Of a DNA stretch of 64,000 bases, positions 1-11,258 are shown one piece after another (positions within the stretch are counted from its first letter, which is position 1; each line of letters begins with the position of its first letter). The position numbers and the translations under genes are program-made. Location of the stretch: NCBI RefSeq assembly GCF_032062135.1, contig NC_092858.1, positions 164,630,048 through 164,694,047 of the forward strand. Direction: 5' to 3'. Under the pieces are notes generated by a model. It was not told the DNA's origin and searched no databases. It worked only from the letters and a program-made list of their open reading frames with translations. This DNA is from Pyxicephalus adspersus. Taxonomy: Eukaryota; Chordata; Amphibia; Anura; Pyxicephalidae.

Positions 1-67
1 GGCCATGTACACGCTAATATGAACTTTAATTTTCTCTTTTTCTCAAAATTACAAAGCAGAAAAAAAA

Positions 68-101
68 GAATAATATATATATATATCTATACATATATAT
101 C

Positions 102-136
<35 letters not shown>

Positions 137-140
137 ATAT
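68..140. repeat. (AT)n microsatellite
   Basis: An alternating AT tract interrupted by single C and G bases. The flanking bases 1-67 and 141-290 are AT-rich with no gene or recognised repeat. Confidence 0.9.
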
Positions 141-296
141 CCTTCTATATACACACAGCCACATTTGCTGATTACATTGCAGTTTCTGCTTTGTCTTTGG
201 TAGTGCTGCACATTGGTTATGTCCCATTGCACTTTCTTCCACTGAAAGTCATTTAGGTCTAATCTTTTTTTGCAACAGTCAAAACTATACTGTTTT

Positions 297-457
297 AGAT
301 GTTAAAATGCAGTTATAATGTTATCAAGCAAAGTGCTTGACAATCCTAATATAAAACCAATAATCAGACCATAAATAAAAAATGCTCTGATTAATGGTTT
401 TATATAAGAATTGTCAAGCTTATTGCCTGATCACACCATACCTTCATTTTAACATCT
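297..457. mobile_element. Short foldback (palindromic MITE-like) element
   Basis: The 13-mer AGATGTTAAAATG at 297 is inverted at 445-457. Inside it, 333-370 is the near-perfect reverse complement of 384-421 (about 32 of 36 bases), with a ~13-base AT-rich loop. The long nested inverted arms are typical of a foldback MITE. No target-site duplication is evident, so the true ends may lie a little further out. The family is not recognised. Confidence 0.6.
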
Positions 458-927
458 ACTCACAGAAAAGATTGTAACTGCACTCATGAAACTAATTTAC
501 CTATTTCAGATGCATGCAGGATTTTGTTCTTGAGCCATTGAGCTCTGCATATAATAGCCATTTTGTACAGCAGCTTGGAACAGGTCAGTACCTTATACAT
601 GTGAAGAATCTAACCCTCTAGAAACGAGGAAACAATTAATTCATATCTAATGATTCATTATTACTAGATAATTTTTTTTTGTTTAGTTGTCTTTATCATA
701 TTACATGGAAAAAGAAAATACCTAAAACATTTAGCATCACCTTTACTATATTACTTCCTGTTCAACAAGTTTTTAAAGGAGTATTTTAGAACAGACATTT
801 TTTGAAGGTACCTGTATATGCTCCAGAGATCACTTCCATTGTATTGCAACACTATTTTACAACTCAGCTTACCAGATAAGATATGTAATTCTGCCAGTGT
901 TGTAACCTGTATACCTGTTCCAGACAG
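458..927. other. Intergenic, nothing recognised
   Basis: AT-rich sequence with no credible open frame, RNA gene or identified repeat. Confidence 0.6.
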
Positions 928-931
928 TTAA

Positions 932-1236
932 GCCACATACACACTTACAAATATAGTGGTTAGAAAGGAACTTTCACAATCCCTTCCAACCACTAAGCAC
1001 TCACACAGCACCGTTCTGCTCTATGCAGAGGACAGGAGGGGAGCAATGGAGCGACACCCCGCAGTGCGCTCTCCCTCTTCACTTGCATTACGATCGTTCC
1101 TCATTCATCGTCCGTGGATCCGCCAGGACGGTCGTTCGGATGATGAACAACGCTCGCTGTACACACTTTAGATTATCGTCCGATATAGGCCCAGAGCCAA
1201 ATATTGGGCCAGAACCATTGGAAGTGTGTCTGTGGC
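932..1236. mobile_element. Harbinger-like MITE (~305 bp)
   Basis: Terminal inverted repeats GCCACATACACACTT and its counterpart ending in GTGTGTCTGTGGC are flanked on both sides by TTAA (928-931 and 1237-1240). The interior is GC-richer than its surroundings and holds paired CGATCGT/ACGATC-type words. It matches the copy at 20940-21229 in its central blocks (GCTCTGC, GAGGGGAG, CATTACGATCGTT, GCTGTACACAC). The 3-4 bp TWA-type target duplication points to PIF/Harbinger, but no transposase is present. Short open frames on both strands here are artefacts of the element. Confidence 0.65.
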
Positions 1237-1240
1237 TTAA

Positions 1241-1619
1241 GTCAGGTCCTGATGATGTAGCAGCAGATGATAAATGACAAAACAAGGAAAGAACAAAAGT
1301 ACATTGAATTAGTTTTCATTTCTTCAGCACAAATTGAAAAGTCAACAAGGAGGGCAAAATGTGGTGGGGATTGAATTGAGGGTTACAGGAGCACATTTTA
1401 CCTGTCCTGGAACTTTTATTATTATAATAAATTACCTTTTTGTACCTTCCTTATTCAAGCCTCCTTTTTTTGCCAAAAAAAAACATGAAGGAAAAAAAGG
1501 AAGGAACCTGTGAGCAGCTAAGGAAACAGAGTCATCCAATAGGCATCCCAATCCTCTCAAATCCTTTAGAATTTATCAGTCCTATTCTGAAATATGATAT
1601 AAATGAATTGATATTTATT
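1241..1619. other. Intergenic, nothing recognised
   Basis: AT-rich, with A-runs at 1468-1500. No gene seen. Confidence 0.5.
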
Positions 1620-2454
1620 TAACACCCCAAACAGAGGGATATAGAACATTTATTTAGAGTCATATGACACCCCCAAATAGGGTGATAAAGAACATGATTT
1701 TAATCAGATCCATACGTAACCTAATATTAGATGTAGAGGTAGATAGATTCATGTCGCACCTAACAGGAGAGATATAGAATAATAATAAAGAAATTTAGAC
1801 GACACCCCACTAAATAGAAGGATTTCGATCATTTAATAAATTAGACCCATATGCTACCCCTAAATAAAGGGAATATAGAACATGGACGTGGAGAGATTCA
1901 TATGACATCCCTAAAAAAAAGACTATAGACTTGTAATATAGAAATATTCATATGACTGCCTAAAATAAAGCGATTTTGAACATTTATTTAGTCAGATCCA
2001 TATGTAACCCAAAAATAGATATAGATGTACATAGATATATATGTTACGTCTAAAAGGTGGGATATAGAATAATATTACAGAGATCCATATGATATCCCTA
2101 AATAGAGAGATAGATCATGGTGGTTGATCCATATATCACCCCTAAAAGGAAGGATATAGAATTATAATATAGAAATATTCATACACCTTTAAATAGAGGA
2201 ATTTTTAACATTTATTTCATTAGATCCATATGACAACTCTAAATAGAGATATATAGAACATTGATGTAGATAGACCCATATACCACCTCTAAAAGGAAGG
2301 ATCTAGAATTATAATGTAGAACTATTTATACGATAGAGGGATTTTGAACATTTACCTAATTAGATCCATACATTACCCCTAAATAAGAGTGATATAGAAC
2401 ATTTATTTATTTACATCTGTACATCATCCTAAAAAGAGGGATATTGAACATGAA
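1620..2454. repeat. Degenerate ~47-bp satellite array, left part
   Basis: The core AGATCCATATG..ACCCCTAAATAGAGGGATATAGAACAT recurs throughout with substitutions and indels. Three monomer types alternate (ending GATTTTGAACATTTATTTA, GATATAGAACATTGATGTAG and GGATATAGAATTATAATATAG). The GATTTTGAACATTTATTTA type recurs at about 1688, 1827, 1970, 2203 and 2337, spacings close to one or one and a half multiples of ~140 bp, which suggests a three-monomer higher-order unit. Period estimates are by eye. Confidence 0.75.
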
Positions 2455-2771
2455 CGGTGGTTGAAAGATTAGCACATTGGTCTTTGCAGCGCTGGGTCCC
2501 AGGTTCGTATCTTTGCCAGGACTCTATCTGCATGGAGTTTGCTGGTTTTCATGGGTTTCCTCTGGGTTTTTCGGTTTCCTCCCACATTCCAAAAACATGC
2601 AGTTAGGTTAATTGATTTCCCCCCCCCCAAAATGACCTTATACTGTAATGACATACGTCTATGGTAGGGAAATTAGATTGTGAGGGACAACTAGTGACAT
2701 GACTATGGACTATGTACAGTGCTGCGTAATATGTTGGTGTTATATAAATACAGTGTACTAATAATAATAAT
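2455..2771 (+). mobile_element. tRNA-derived SINE with V-SINE-like core, inserted in satellite
   Basis: The 5' part resembles a tRNA promoter (AGCACATTGG as A box; GGTTCGTATCTTTG as B box). It is followed by CATGGAGTTTGC and GTTTCCTCCCACATTCCAAA, the conserved central domain known from V-SINEs such as zebrafish DANA. The 3' tail is GCTGCGTAATATGTTGGTGTTATATAAAT plus AAT repeats, resembling an L2-type LINE end. It is full length and splits the surrounding satellite. Other copies lie at 41.4, 42.1 (reverse) and 60.3 kb. Confidence 0.8.
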
Positions 2772-2912
2772 GCTGAGAGATCCATATTCCTTAAAAAAAC
2801 AATATAAAACAGTGATGTAGATAGATTCATAAATCATCCCTAAAAAGAGGGATTATGACTTTAATATAGATAGATCCATATGTCACCCGTAAATAGAGGG
2901 ATATTATATATA
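2772..2912. repeat. Degenerate ~47-bp satellite array, right part
   Basis: After the SINE the same monomers resume (AGAGATCCATATTCC, GATAGATCCATATGTCACCC, AATAGAGGGATATT), showing the array pre-dated the insertion. It ends in a short AT run at 2896-2912. Confidence 0.75.
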
Positions 2913-3060
2913 TATTATAAGGATTTTAAAACTTAAAAAAGAGAACTTTGTTTTCAATATTTTTTATTAAATTTCAGATTTTGTAAATTTAACAAAACAA
3001 AAAAAATACATAACATACCCCATAAACAATAAGTAGAGTTTGCACAGTGCAAATACTTTC

Positions 3061-3580
3061 TAGAGAGACAGAGAACTTTTGGCACACCAAAAAGAGGGAG
3101 AGTTGTAGTTAGAGGGATTTTGTATCACATCAGGGGCTGTCTTCCTAAAAACACAGACAGGGATCCAATGTAGGGGCCCTATACAGGTGAGACACCTGTA
3201 TGTATACGGCCACCCATACATGATTCCAACCACCTGAAAAGTGTTAACATGGCAGCCCATGGTCCTGGAGAGAGAAGATCCTTGTGTCCCTTCAGCTGCC
3301 TCCCTGCCAGACGATAGACTTCTCTTCTTTCATCTTCTCTTTTCTTTTTCATCTTTTCTCCCCTCGAGGAGGCATACAAGGCCGCTGCCAAAAAACATAG
3401 CCAGGACAACCAAACATCAGATGGTGTCTCCTTTCCCACAGCTTGTGTGAGTGAAAACAGTGACATTATACCCATGTTGCAGGGAAGCATCTCCCGCTGC
3501 TGCCGCCACCATGGCCCATCGCTGAGGCCTTGTTTTTGTTCCCCCCGGCCTGCCCTGTTCCGAGCTGCGGACACCATTCA
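3061..3580. other. GC-rich unclassified segment with a 132-codon minus-strand open frame
   Basis: Markedly GC-richer than its neighbours. The minus strand is open from 3577 to 3179 (132 codons, starting MVSAARNRAGRG, with a basic stretch GEKMKKKREDERREVYRL). I recognise no domain, and the composition could arise by chance in GC-rich DNA. On the plus strand 3503-3515 reads GCCGCCACCATGG, a perfect Kozak context, but the frame stops after four codons. It could be a repeat 5' region, a CNE or a CpG-poor remnant; undecided. Confidence 0.3.
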
Positions 3581-3669
3581 GCTCCTATTCAGCATTGTGT
3601 GTCACTTCACATAAGGTTCATCCACTTCAAATGTGTGCATGTACCCAGAAAATGCAGCTTTTCATCATG

Positions 3670-4060
3670 TATTCTCTATGTAACAGAAAAGATTAAGCTG
3701 TGAGGCCGCTGAATGCGGTAGGAATTAGCAGGACGGATGAATACGGAGGGGGTAAAAAAAAAATGAATGCGTGATGAGGACAGGTTCGGCCTAATGATGG
3801 TGGGAGGGCTCTGAGGAAACTTGGTGGTGGGTTCGGGTCCCGGCTAATCCCAGACGCAGTTGTATTTGGCAGTATTTGGCTCCTGGAAAGCTGCTACTTG
3901 TCATTTACTGTAGCACTCCTGGAAGCTGTCAGCCCCGCATACGATTTAATTAAGCCAACAATACCCGAGGTTCACTGAGCTGCACCATGATACGGGATTT
4001 GAAAGACGCTGCAGATTTTCAGCTCTTTTGAGGAGGTTTCCATTGTGTCTCTGTGTTGTG
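3670..4060. other. Candidate conserved non-coding element
   Basis: Unique, balanced-composition sequence with no open frame and no match to repeats in the window. It contains the palindrome TTAATTAA at 3946-3953, plus GCAGTATTTGGCTCCTGG and TCATTTACTGTAGCACTCC. Texture of this kind usually marks vertebrate enhancers; conservation itself was not tested. Confidence 0.4.
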
Positions 4061-5379
4061 AAGGTGGTACAATTAAAGAGCCGGTAAACCTAAAGTGTTC
4101 AGTATGTCAGGCCATTTTCTATACTCCAGCATTCAGTAAGTTATTTCCTACTGATCCTGCCATGATGGTACTTGTGCAGGAACTTCCTGTTATAGGGTGA
4201 TATCGCTCTGTACAATTCATTGGACTGTGCTCCAGCCTTGACACCCCATCACATAAGCTTTTGCTGAAAAGTACAATAGGCCGTTATGCAAATATGGCCT
4301 TTTGTTGTCGCCATCAATAAACCTGCCATGCAGCCACTGCTGTGGTGCAGCAAAAAGGATGGAGGGGATCAGCAGCACTGAAATATCAAGAAGATTATTT
4401 TATGTAATTGTTTATGACATACAGTGCACTACAATACCGGATTATTTTGCATCTTCATGACCTTGCCTTGACATGGCTTAACTATGCAGAAAAGTTTGAA
4501 AACTTTTTCTTTTTTATACAGAAAATTGTAACAAAAAAAATAAAATAATAATAAAAAATCTAATAAAATAATTTTAAAATTAATCAGTCCACCATTATCT
4601 GCATCCACTACACCCCATAGCACCCCATTACTTGCTACTCTTCTTCCCTCCTTCTTGCACCCAGCACCCAGCACCCAGCACCCTGCTCCCATATGGTGGT
4701 GGTGGATGCTGGAGAGTAATAGGGGGAAGAGTGGTGGTAATTTTGAGTGTATTCAATGCTGGGAGGTAATTATGCTTTTGGTAGGGATTATGATCTAACA
4801 TGGTACAGAATTCTTAGATACTTATAAGGGTTCGGGGGAATTGATTGTAGGAGCTATTAGATTGGTGGTGCTGGATCTTCATTCTGGGATGTGGGATTTG
4901 GAGTGTCATTGTTGAGGTTTTGGTTGCTGGTGAATATGAGGATAGGATTCTGGTTTTCCTGGTAAAGGTGCATGGGATTATGTTGGTTGTTTGAGATTTT
5001 GGGTACAAGAAGTAATAATATACTCCAATAATCACCATCACATGAACCTTTCTCACCGCTGCACCCAACTCCATTCGATATGTACTACTCCAGATTATAT
5101 CATTATTTCCTTTCATATCAAGTGTATGCAGCATGACACTAACATATACACACGCAGGAGAAACTGTAAGTATGATTTGTGTCATTGTTTCATACTATTC
5201 CTATTTTATAACATTTCAGAGGTTGCATAGAGGATTATGATATACGATAAATAGGTATTTACGTATAGACCAAGTGAAAATGATTTTTAATTCCATTGAA
5301 GAATATATTTAGATTAAGCACTCATATTCATTATGTCCTCTATCTGACTACCTATTTATTTAACTATCTTGCAATCTAT
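4061..5379. other. Intergenic, with a small CAGCACC tandem
   Basis: No gene. Four tandem CAGCACC-like units occur at about 4661-4685. The rest is AT-rich and unclassified. The last bases before the gap begin a TATC-type microsatellite. Confidence 0.5.
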
Positions 5380-5785
5380 NNNNNNNNNNNNNNNNNNNNN
5401 NNNNNNNNNNNNNNNNNNNNNNNNNNNNNNNNNNNNNNNNNNNNNNNNNNNNNNNNNNNNNNNNNNNNNNNNNNNNNNNNNNNNNNNNNNNNNNNNNNNN
5501 NNNNNNNNNNNNNNNNNNNNNNNNNNNNNNNNNNNNNNNNNNNNNNNNNNNNNNNNNNNNNNNNNNNNNNNNNNNNNNNNNNNNNNNNNNNNNNNNNNNN
5601 NNNNNNNNNNNNNNNNNNNNNNNNNNNNNNNNNNNNNNNNNNNNNNNNNNNNNNNNNNNNNNNNNNNNNNNNNNNNNNNNNNNNNNNNNNNNNNNNNNNN
5701 NNNNNNNNNNNNNNNNNNNNNNNNNNNNNNNNNNNNNNNNNNNNNNNNNNNNNNNNNNNNNNNNNNNNNNNNNNNNNNNNNNNNN
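5380..5785. other. Assembly gap (406 N)
   Basis: Run of N. The left flank ends CTATCTTGCAATCTAT and the right flank begins with TATC repeats, so the gap sits in a tetranucleotide microsatellite and its true length is uncertain. Confidence 0.99.
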
Positions 5786-5811
5786 TATCTATCTATCTAT
5801 CTATCTATCTG
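5786..5811. repeat. (TATC)n microsatellite
   Basis: At least six tandem TATC units, running directly out of the gap. Confidence 0.9.
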
Positions 5812-6275
5812 TTCCTACAAATGAGTGTACCGGGTGTAATGAAATGACCGGATCTAATCAGGACATACAGCAGTGTAATAAACAAACAAGAGAACCACGT
5901 TCCTGGAACCCCAGGCTCTCCATTTGCCTGCTGGAACAAAACAAGACATGGCCCATGCTTTGTCTATGTGTATATTTGGGGTTATTATGATTGTCAGAGA
6001 TTCTAAAGTGTCTTTCTGTGTTAAACACAGGGCCGGACCGTGGAAAATCAAAAAACAAACTGGCATTTGGGGGTAATAACTCTCTCTTCGGAGAGCTGGA
6101 ATTTGCCTTTTCACTATTCTTCCAGATTTGTTTCCGGTTCTCTAACTCCTCCAGGGTAACAGGGATGGAGAAGGATCACCCACATCACACTGCGGAATCC
6201 GAAGGAGCAGAATTCTAATACACTTCAGGATGATTATCAGCCATTTCCAGAAAGGAAGAAAAGTGTTCTCATAAT
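5812..6275. other. Intergenic, nothing recognised
   Basis: No gene or classified repeat. CACAGGGCCGGACCG near 6026 is of the kind found in old dispersed repeats. Confidence 0.4.
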
Positions 6276-8480
6276 GTGCGACTTATCAACCATAAACATA
6301 GCAATGCTTCTGTTCATTTATATATTTTTCATTCTATATGTGTTACTCCTATAATACTTACTTTTACTGCTCCTACTAATACTATTACTGCCTCAGCTCT
6401 ATTTATACCGCTATACCTCTCAATATTACTGCTTCTACTACAATTACTATGGCTGCTGATAATGATTATTACTGCTTCTACTTTTATTGTTCAGCTATAA
6501 TACTCAATCTCATTGCTACTGCTACTTTTATTACTGTACATACTATTACTGCCTCTACCTTTATTATACCTCCAAAACTCTGAATAGTACTGATACTACT
6601 AATACTATTGCTGCTGATAATGATTCTGCTATTACTGCTTCTACTTTTATGATGCCACTATAACTCTTTTTTTTACTGATACTACTAATATTACTAATTC
6701 TGCAGATAATGAATACCCTATAACTACTTCTACTTTTAATATAGCACTATAACACTCAATCTTTTTACCACTACTGCTGCTGTGTACTGAGTATATTATT
6801 ATTGCTTTAATTTTGTTATACTGCTTTTACTGCCAATATTACTGATACTACCAATACCATTACTGCTGATACTCTTTATATATCACTATAACTCTCAAAA
6901 TTACTGCTTCTACTACCATTACTATGGCTGCTGATAACAATTATTACTGCTTCTACTTTTACTATACAGCTATAATACTCAATCTCATTGCTACTGCTAC
7001 TTATATTACTGTACATACTATTACTGCTTCAACGTTTATTATACCTCCATAACTGTGAATAGTACTGATACTACTAATACTATTGCTGATGATAATGATT
7101 CTACTATTACTGCTTCTACTTTTATGATGATACTATTACTCTTTTTATTACTGATAGTACTACTATTACTATTGATACTGATAATGAATACCCTATTACT
7201 ACTTTTATTATAGTACTATATCTCTCAATCCTTTTACTACTACTGCTGCTGATACTGAGTATATTATTATTGCTCTTACTTTTGTTATACTGCTGTTACT
7301 GCCAATATTACTGCTACTACCAATACCATTACTGCTGATACGCCTATTATACCCCTATAACTCTCAATATTACTGTTTCTACTTTACTGCTATTACTATT
7401 GCTGAAACAAATAATTCTATTACTGCTTCCACTCTTATTACACCACTATAACTCAATAATAATGCTACTGCTCATACTTTTACTGCTTCTTTTCTTATCT
7501 CATTGCTACAATTCTTCTTTTTAATGCTGTTACTATATTTATTACTACTGCTACCACCACTACTATTACAGATTCTCCTACTATTGATACTATTCCTACT
7601 ATATTACTACAAATCTTACTATTACTGCTGTTAGTTTTACTAACTATTACTGTTTTCACTCTTTTACTGCTACCAGTATTACCATTACTGATTTTATTCT
7701 ATGCCATTTTACTACTAAGAGTATTAATGCTAGTAGTGATACTATTACTGTTACTGCTTTACCTATACTTTTAAAAATATACTGCTCTTTCCTCAATTGT
7801 TACTGCTGGAATTTATAACAATACTGCCACTGCTTTCTTACTGCTACTATTTTTACCATTACTGATTCTAATATTCTAGTAATCATATTCACCATAATAT
7901 ACTGGTAATACTGTTCCTGTACTGCTATAAATATAGTTGATGGCTTTGCTACTACTCATAGCGTGACTTCTATGGCTTTATTACTGCTATTACCATTACT
8001 GCTTTCATTGCTAATGATCTTCACCATAGTATTACGGAAAGTACTCTTACCTATTCCACTACTATTGTTACTTTACAGCTAAATTTACTGCTATTACTAA
8101 TACTACTTATAACATGTCTCCTCCTGCTAATTTTACTGCTACTACTTTTACCATTGCTGCTTTACTAATAATGACGTCAGCCTTATTACTACTGCTACCA
8201 CTCTTTTGATGTTACTATGATTACTGCTGTTGCTTCTGTAACTATTGCAATTTATATTACTATAATGCTTCTGCAAATATTATAGCTATTACTATTAATA
8301 CTACTAATAATATTTCTTAATTACCCCAATTTAGGGCTACTGTTTCTCTTTTAGAATCAAGTCTCTCTTTACATTAGTTCACTATACTCCTATTACATTT
8401 ATTAATATTCTGTTACTAATATTTTTTTACTCCTATTATTGCTGCTGCCATTAGTACTGTTACTGCTTTAAATGACACTG
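6276..8480. repeat. Degenerate triplet (TACTGC-type) array with ~475-bp higher-order unit
   Basis: 2.2 kb built from TACTGCTAC/TTACTACTG-like triplets, increasingly degenerate towards the right. Superimposed is a long tandem duplication: CTCTCAATATTACTGCTTCTACTAC at 6417 recurs at 6892 and, shortened, at 7361, with matching order in between (GCTATGG-type block, CAGCTATAATACTCAATCTCATTG, TGTACATACTATTACTGC, GATAATGAATACCCTAT). Units are thus ~475 and ~469 bp. Any open frames inside are low-complexity artefacts. Confidence 0.85.
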
Positions 8481-8499
8481 TTCTTACTTACTAGCTTAT

Positions 8500-9430
8500 C
8501 CAAGCTTTACAACATAAGTAATAAATGCAGGGGTGAGGATCATTTATAACTCCAATGGGGACCTTTAAATGATGATGCCTTGTTAGATCAAGAAAATAAA
8601 CAGAAAAAAATTGCTGTAACTGCATTAGCTGGGTTCTAATACACATATCTACCCAAGAGTCTCCTGTACATTCTGCACCAATTTTAATGTAGCATGGCCA
8701 TTGTTGTCACCGTCTTGCAAAGGGAGCAAATAAAACAAATGCTGTGTTAATGGTAGTGACATGCTGCATCATATGTGCTGTTTTTGGTTTAGCATATTGT
8801 TCCACTTAAAGGGCCCTTTCATATATGTGATGGAAAACCAAAGCAAAGTGCTGATGCATGCCCAGGATCAGCAAACCGCACCACAGGTAGCACATTTGCA
8901 AGCCGTTGCAGTCTCTATGCAGTTCTTTTACAATGGATCTTCCATAGTCACATGCAAATGAATAAAACAGAAGAAATAACATAATATTAAACATAAGAAA
9001 CAACCTCAATCTTCAGGTTGGAAAATTTCTGTCAATCGTACAAATATCTGACAGGTTTTTTGGAACGGTTTCATAGGATATTGGAGCAAGAGAACATACA
9101 TTTGCATTCATCAATAAATATAATGATCGAGGATCGAATAATCGAAAATATAATGATCAAAGCGATTTTCAATCAATTACAAGGGACTAATACTAAAGAA
9201 TGGACTATTCATTGATGGCAATGTAAAAGTACTATTGATTGATTTTTAATAGACTATTCAACATTTAAATCAAAGTTTACCAAAAATGAATAGAATTTAT
9301 TTGATTTGTGTATCGCTAATATTGAGTTGACCATACACAAACTAATTGTACCTTTAGATCTGCCATCAACTATGTAGTACAAGGGTTTTCCTTTACATGC
9401 AGATTAAATAGATTGTTCAGGTTTTTTCCC
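8500..9430. other. Intergenic, unclassified
   Basis: No gene. ATGCAAAT octamer at 8952-8959. The stretch 9015-9350 is rich in ATCGAT/TGATCGA words and may be an old palindromic repeat; not identified. Confidence 0.4.
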
Positions 9431-9431
9431 A

Positions 9432-9505
9432 TATTAATTTTATTATTATTAATAATAAACAGGATTTATATAGTACACTGTACATTTAAATAGTACATTC
9501 TACAT
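9432..9505 (-). mobile_element. L2-like 3'-tail fragment (degraded)
   Basis: ATTATTATTAATAATAAACAGGATTTATATAG followed by diverged TACACTGTACATTTAAATAG is the reverse complement of the tail seen complete at 40405-40562. Confidence 0.6.
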
Positions 9506-10140
9506 AAATATTACAATAGTTTTAGGAACTCTAAAGGCAATTGTATAATATAATATTGTATTGTGCTTTACGGAGATGTGAATATGCTGAGAATGGTGAC
9601 ACAACTCTAAGTTCTTTAAAACTGAAGTTCCCTCTCTCCATTCCTTTGGTTGTCGTGTCCAGTTCTACAATGTCATAGAACTTTTTTCTTTTCATCTGCC
9701 TCTGAAATGGGCAGGTATTAAATATTGCAGAGAGTGATAATGTGATAATGTGGTGCACTCTGCAACACAATGCAACACATGTCGTTTCTCCAGGGTCCTT
9801 AACAGTCTGGGCTCACATGAAGCAGGATGAACGACCTCCTGGCCATCCATGAATCTTAGAAAGAGATTGACTGCAAAGGACAGCACTGGATAATACTGCA
9901 AAGGACAGCACTGGAGACAGGGAGAGTACTGCAGCGTGAGCTGCCTTTTTTTCACAAATGCTAGGCATTGAATGAAAACAACAAAAAAAGCTGAAGTTCA
10001 GCTTTAAATGAATGTATTTTTGTTGCATTGCAAGAATTGAACATCCGTTCTCATGGTCCATCTTGTGCACTGTTCCTCCCACCCTCATCCTCTCCATTCA
10101 CATGCCTAAACAGCCCCATCCGCATGCAGCTCACAAGCTG
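9506..10140. other. Intergenic with a 25-bp tandem duplication
   Basis: The segment CTGCAAAGGACAGCACTGGA occurs twice in tandem within 9869-9915. Otherwise unclassified, with no gene. Confidence 0.5.
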
Positions 10141-10149
10141 CAGAGAATT

Positions 10150-10530
10150 GCCATAATAGCAGATGAAAATAACCCAGAACAGCACTAGACCCATTAAGCG
10201 TCTATTATAACCTGCAGTGGAACCTCTCTATTCAGAGGGTGGGAATTACAGCTTAATAAGAAAGGTCAAGAAGTTATAGGTGGGGCACAAGAATTCCCCT
10301 TTCAATAGGCCCTAATTTGGTCACAGTTTGATGATGACAATTAAACACGTCGTAACTAAGTGCCATCAATGTATAATTCAGCTGCCTCCTGTGTTCCTAC
10401 ACTTGTTTTACATTTTCCTGCCGACCTCCATAATAGGGTTTTATTACTGGGAAGGAGGACTTCTGGATTCTGAGACTAATGCCAGAGTTCAGATTAAATA
10501 ATTAATGTATAATCCTGTATTTCTCACCAA
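10150..10530. other. Candidate conserved non-coding element
   Basis: Non-repetitive, stop-rich sequence of balanced composition containing GACAATTAAACACG, ATAATTCAGCTGCC and AAATAATTAATG, all compatible with homeodomain or bHLH sites. The function and the conservation are inferred from texture only. Confidence 0.35.
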
Positions 10531-10937
10531 TTTGGTATTCTAGAGGTGGCATTCAAAAAATCTTTCCAAATTGTACATATTAATGAGCAGAGATGAAGTA
10601 TCCACTGTACCCAATCAGAGAATTGTAGACAGATGGAATGTTGAACATTCCATTGTGATCAATGGATAACTGTAACAGCTGTAGACAGGTCATCATGTCA
10701 GCATGGGCAGTCTGCACAGACATAGTATTACATTGCTTTTTATATTTGATTTTTATTAATTTAAAGATAAAAAACAGGTGTGACAAAAGTTAGTCAGAAG
10801 TGAATCACATTTTTCCTAAGTAAGCTTAAAATGGATAGTAAAATGATAGTAGATATTACCTGAGATTTAAAAGGTATCAATATATTGTTAATAATATATA
10901 TTATTAATATTATTATAATATTATTTTATATTATTAA
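10531..10937. other. Intergenic, nothing recognised
   Basis: AT-rich. The last 60 bases are a degenerate ATTATTA tract. No gene. Confidence 0.5.
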
Positions 10938-11003
10938 TATTAATAATAAAAAACAGGATTTATATAGCGCCAATATATTACGCAGTGCTGTACATTACAT
11001 ACA
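10938..11003 (-). mobile_element. L2-like 3'-tail fragment
   Basis: AATAATAAAAAACAGGATTTATATAGCGCCAATATATTACGCAGTGCTGTACATTA reads as the reverse complement of the standard tail (TGTACAGCGCTGCGTAATATGTTGGCGCTATATAAAT). Confidence 0.75.
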
Positions 11004-11094
11004 TATAACAATCTATAGTAAATGATAATATATATTTTGTTATATTACTACAAAACATGTACATATATCCCTATGCAAAAAATGATATATAAAC

Positions 11095-11130
11095 ATATAT
11101 ATATTATATATATAATATGGTATATATATT

Positions 11131-11174
<44 letters not shown>
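11095..11174. repeat. (TA)n microsatellite bordering a gap
   Basis: Long TA alternation that runs into the gap at 11175. Confidence 0.95.
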
Positions 11175-11258
11175 NNNNNNNNNNNNNNNNNNNNNNNNNN
11201 NNNNNNNNNNNNNNNNNNNNNNNNNNNNNNNNNNNNNNNNNNNNNNNNNNNNNNNNNN
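11175..11258. other. Assembly gap (84 N)
   Basis: Run of N directly after the TA microsatellite, so probably an unresolved expansion of it. Confidence 0.99.

Noticed and set aside
2455..2560. Functional tRNA gene from A- and B-box-like words
   Set aside because: No cloverleaf with a matching acceptor stem; the same head occurs in SINEs at 41.4 and 60.3 kb.
5296..5847. 183-codon frame
   Set aside because: Consists mostly of the N gap.
6276..8480. CRISPR-like or coding repeat region
   Set aside because: Repeats are degenerate triplets without spacers; the genome is vertebrate.
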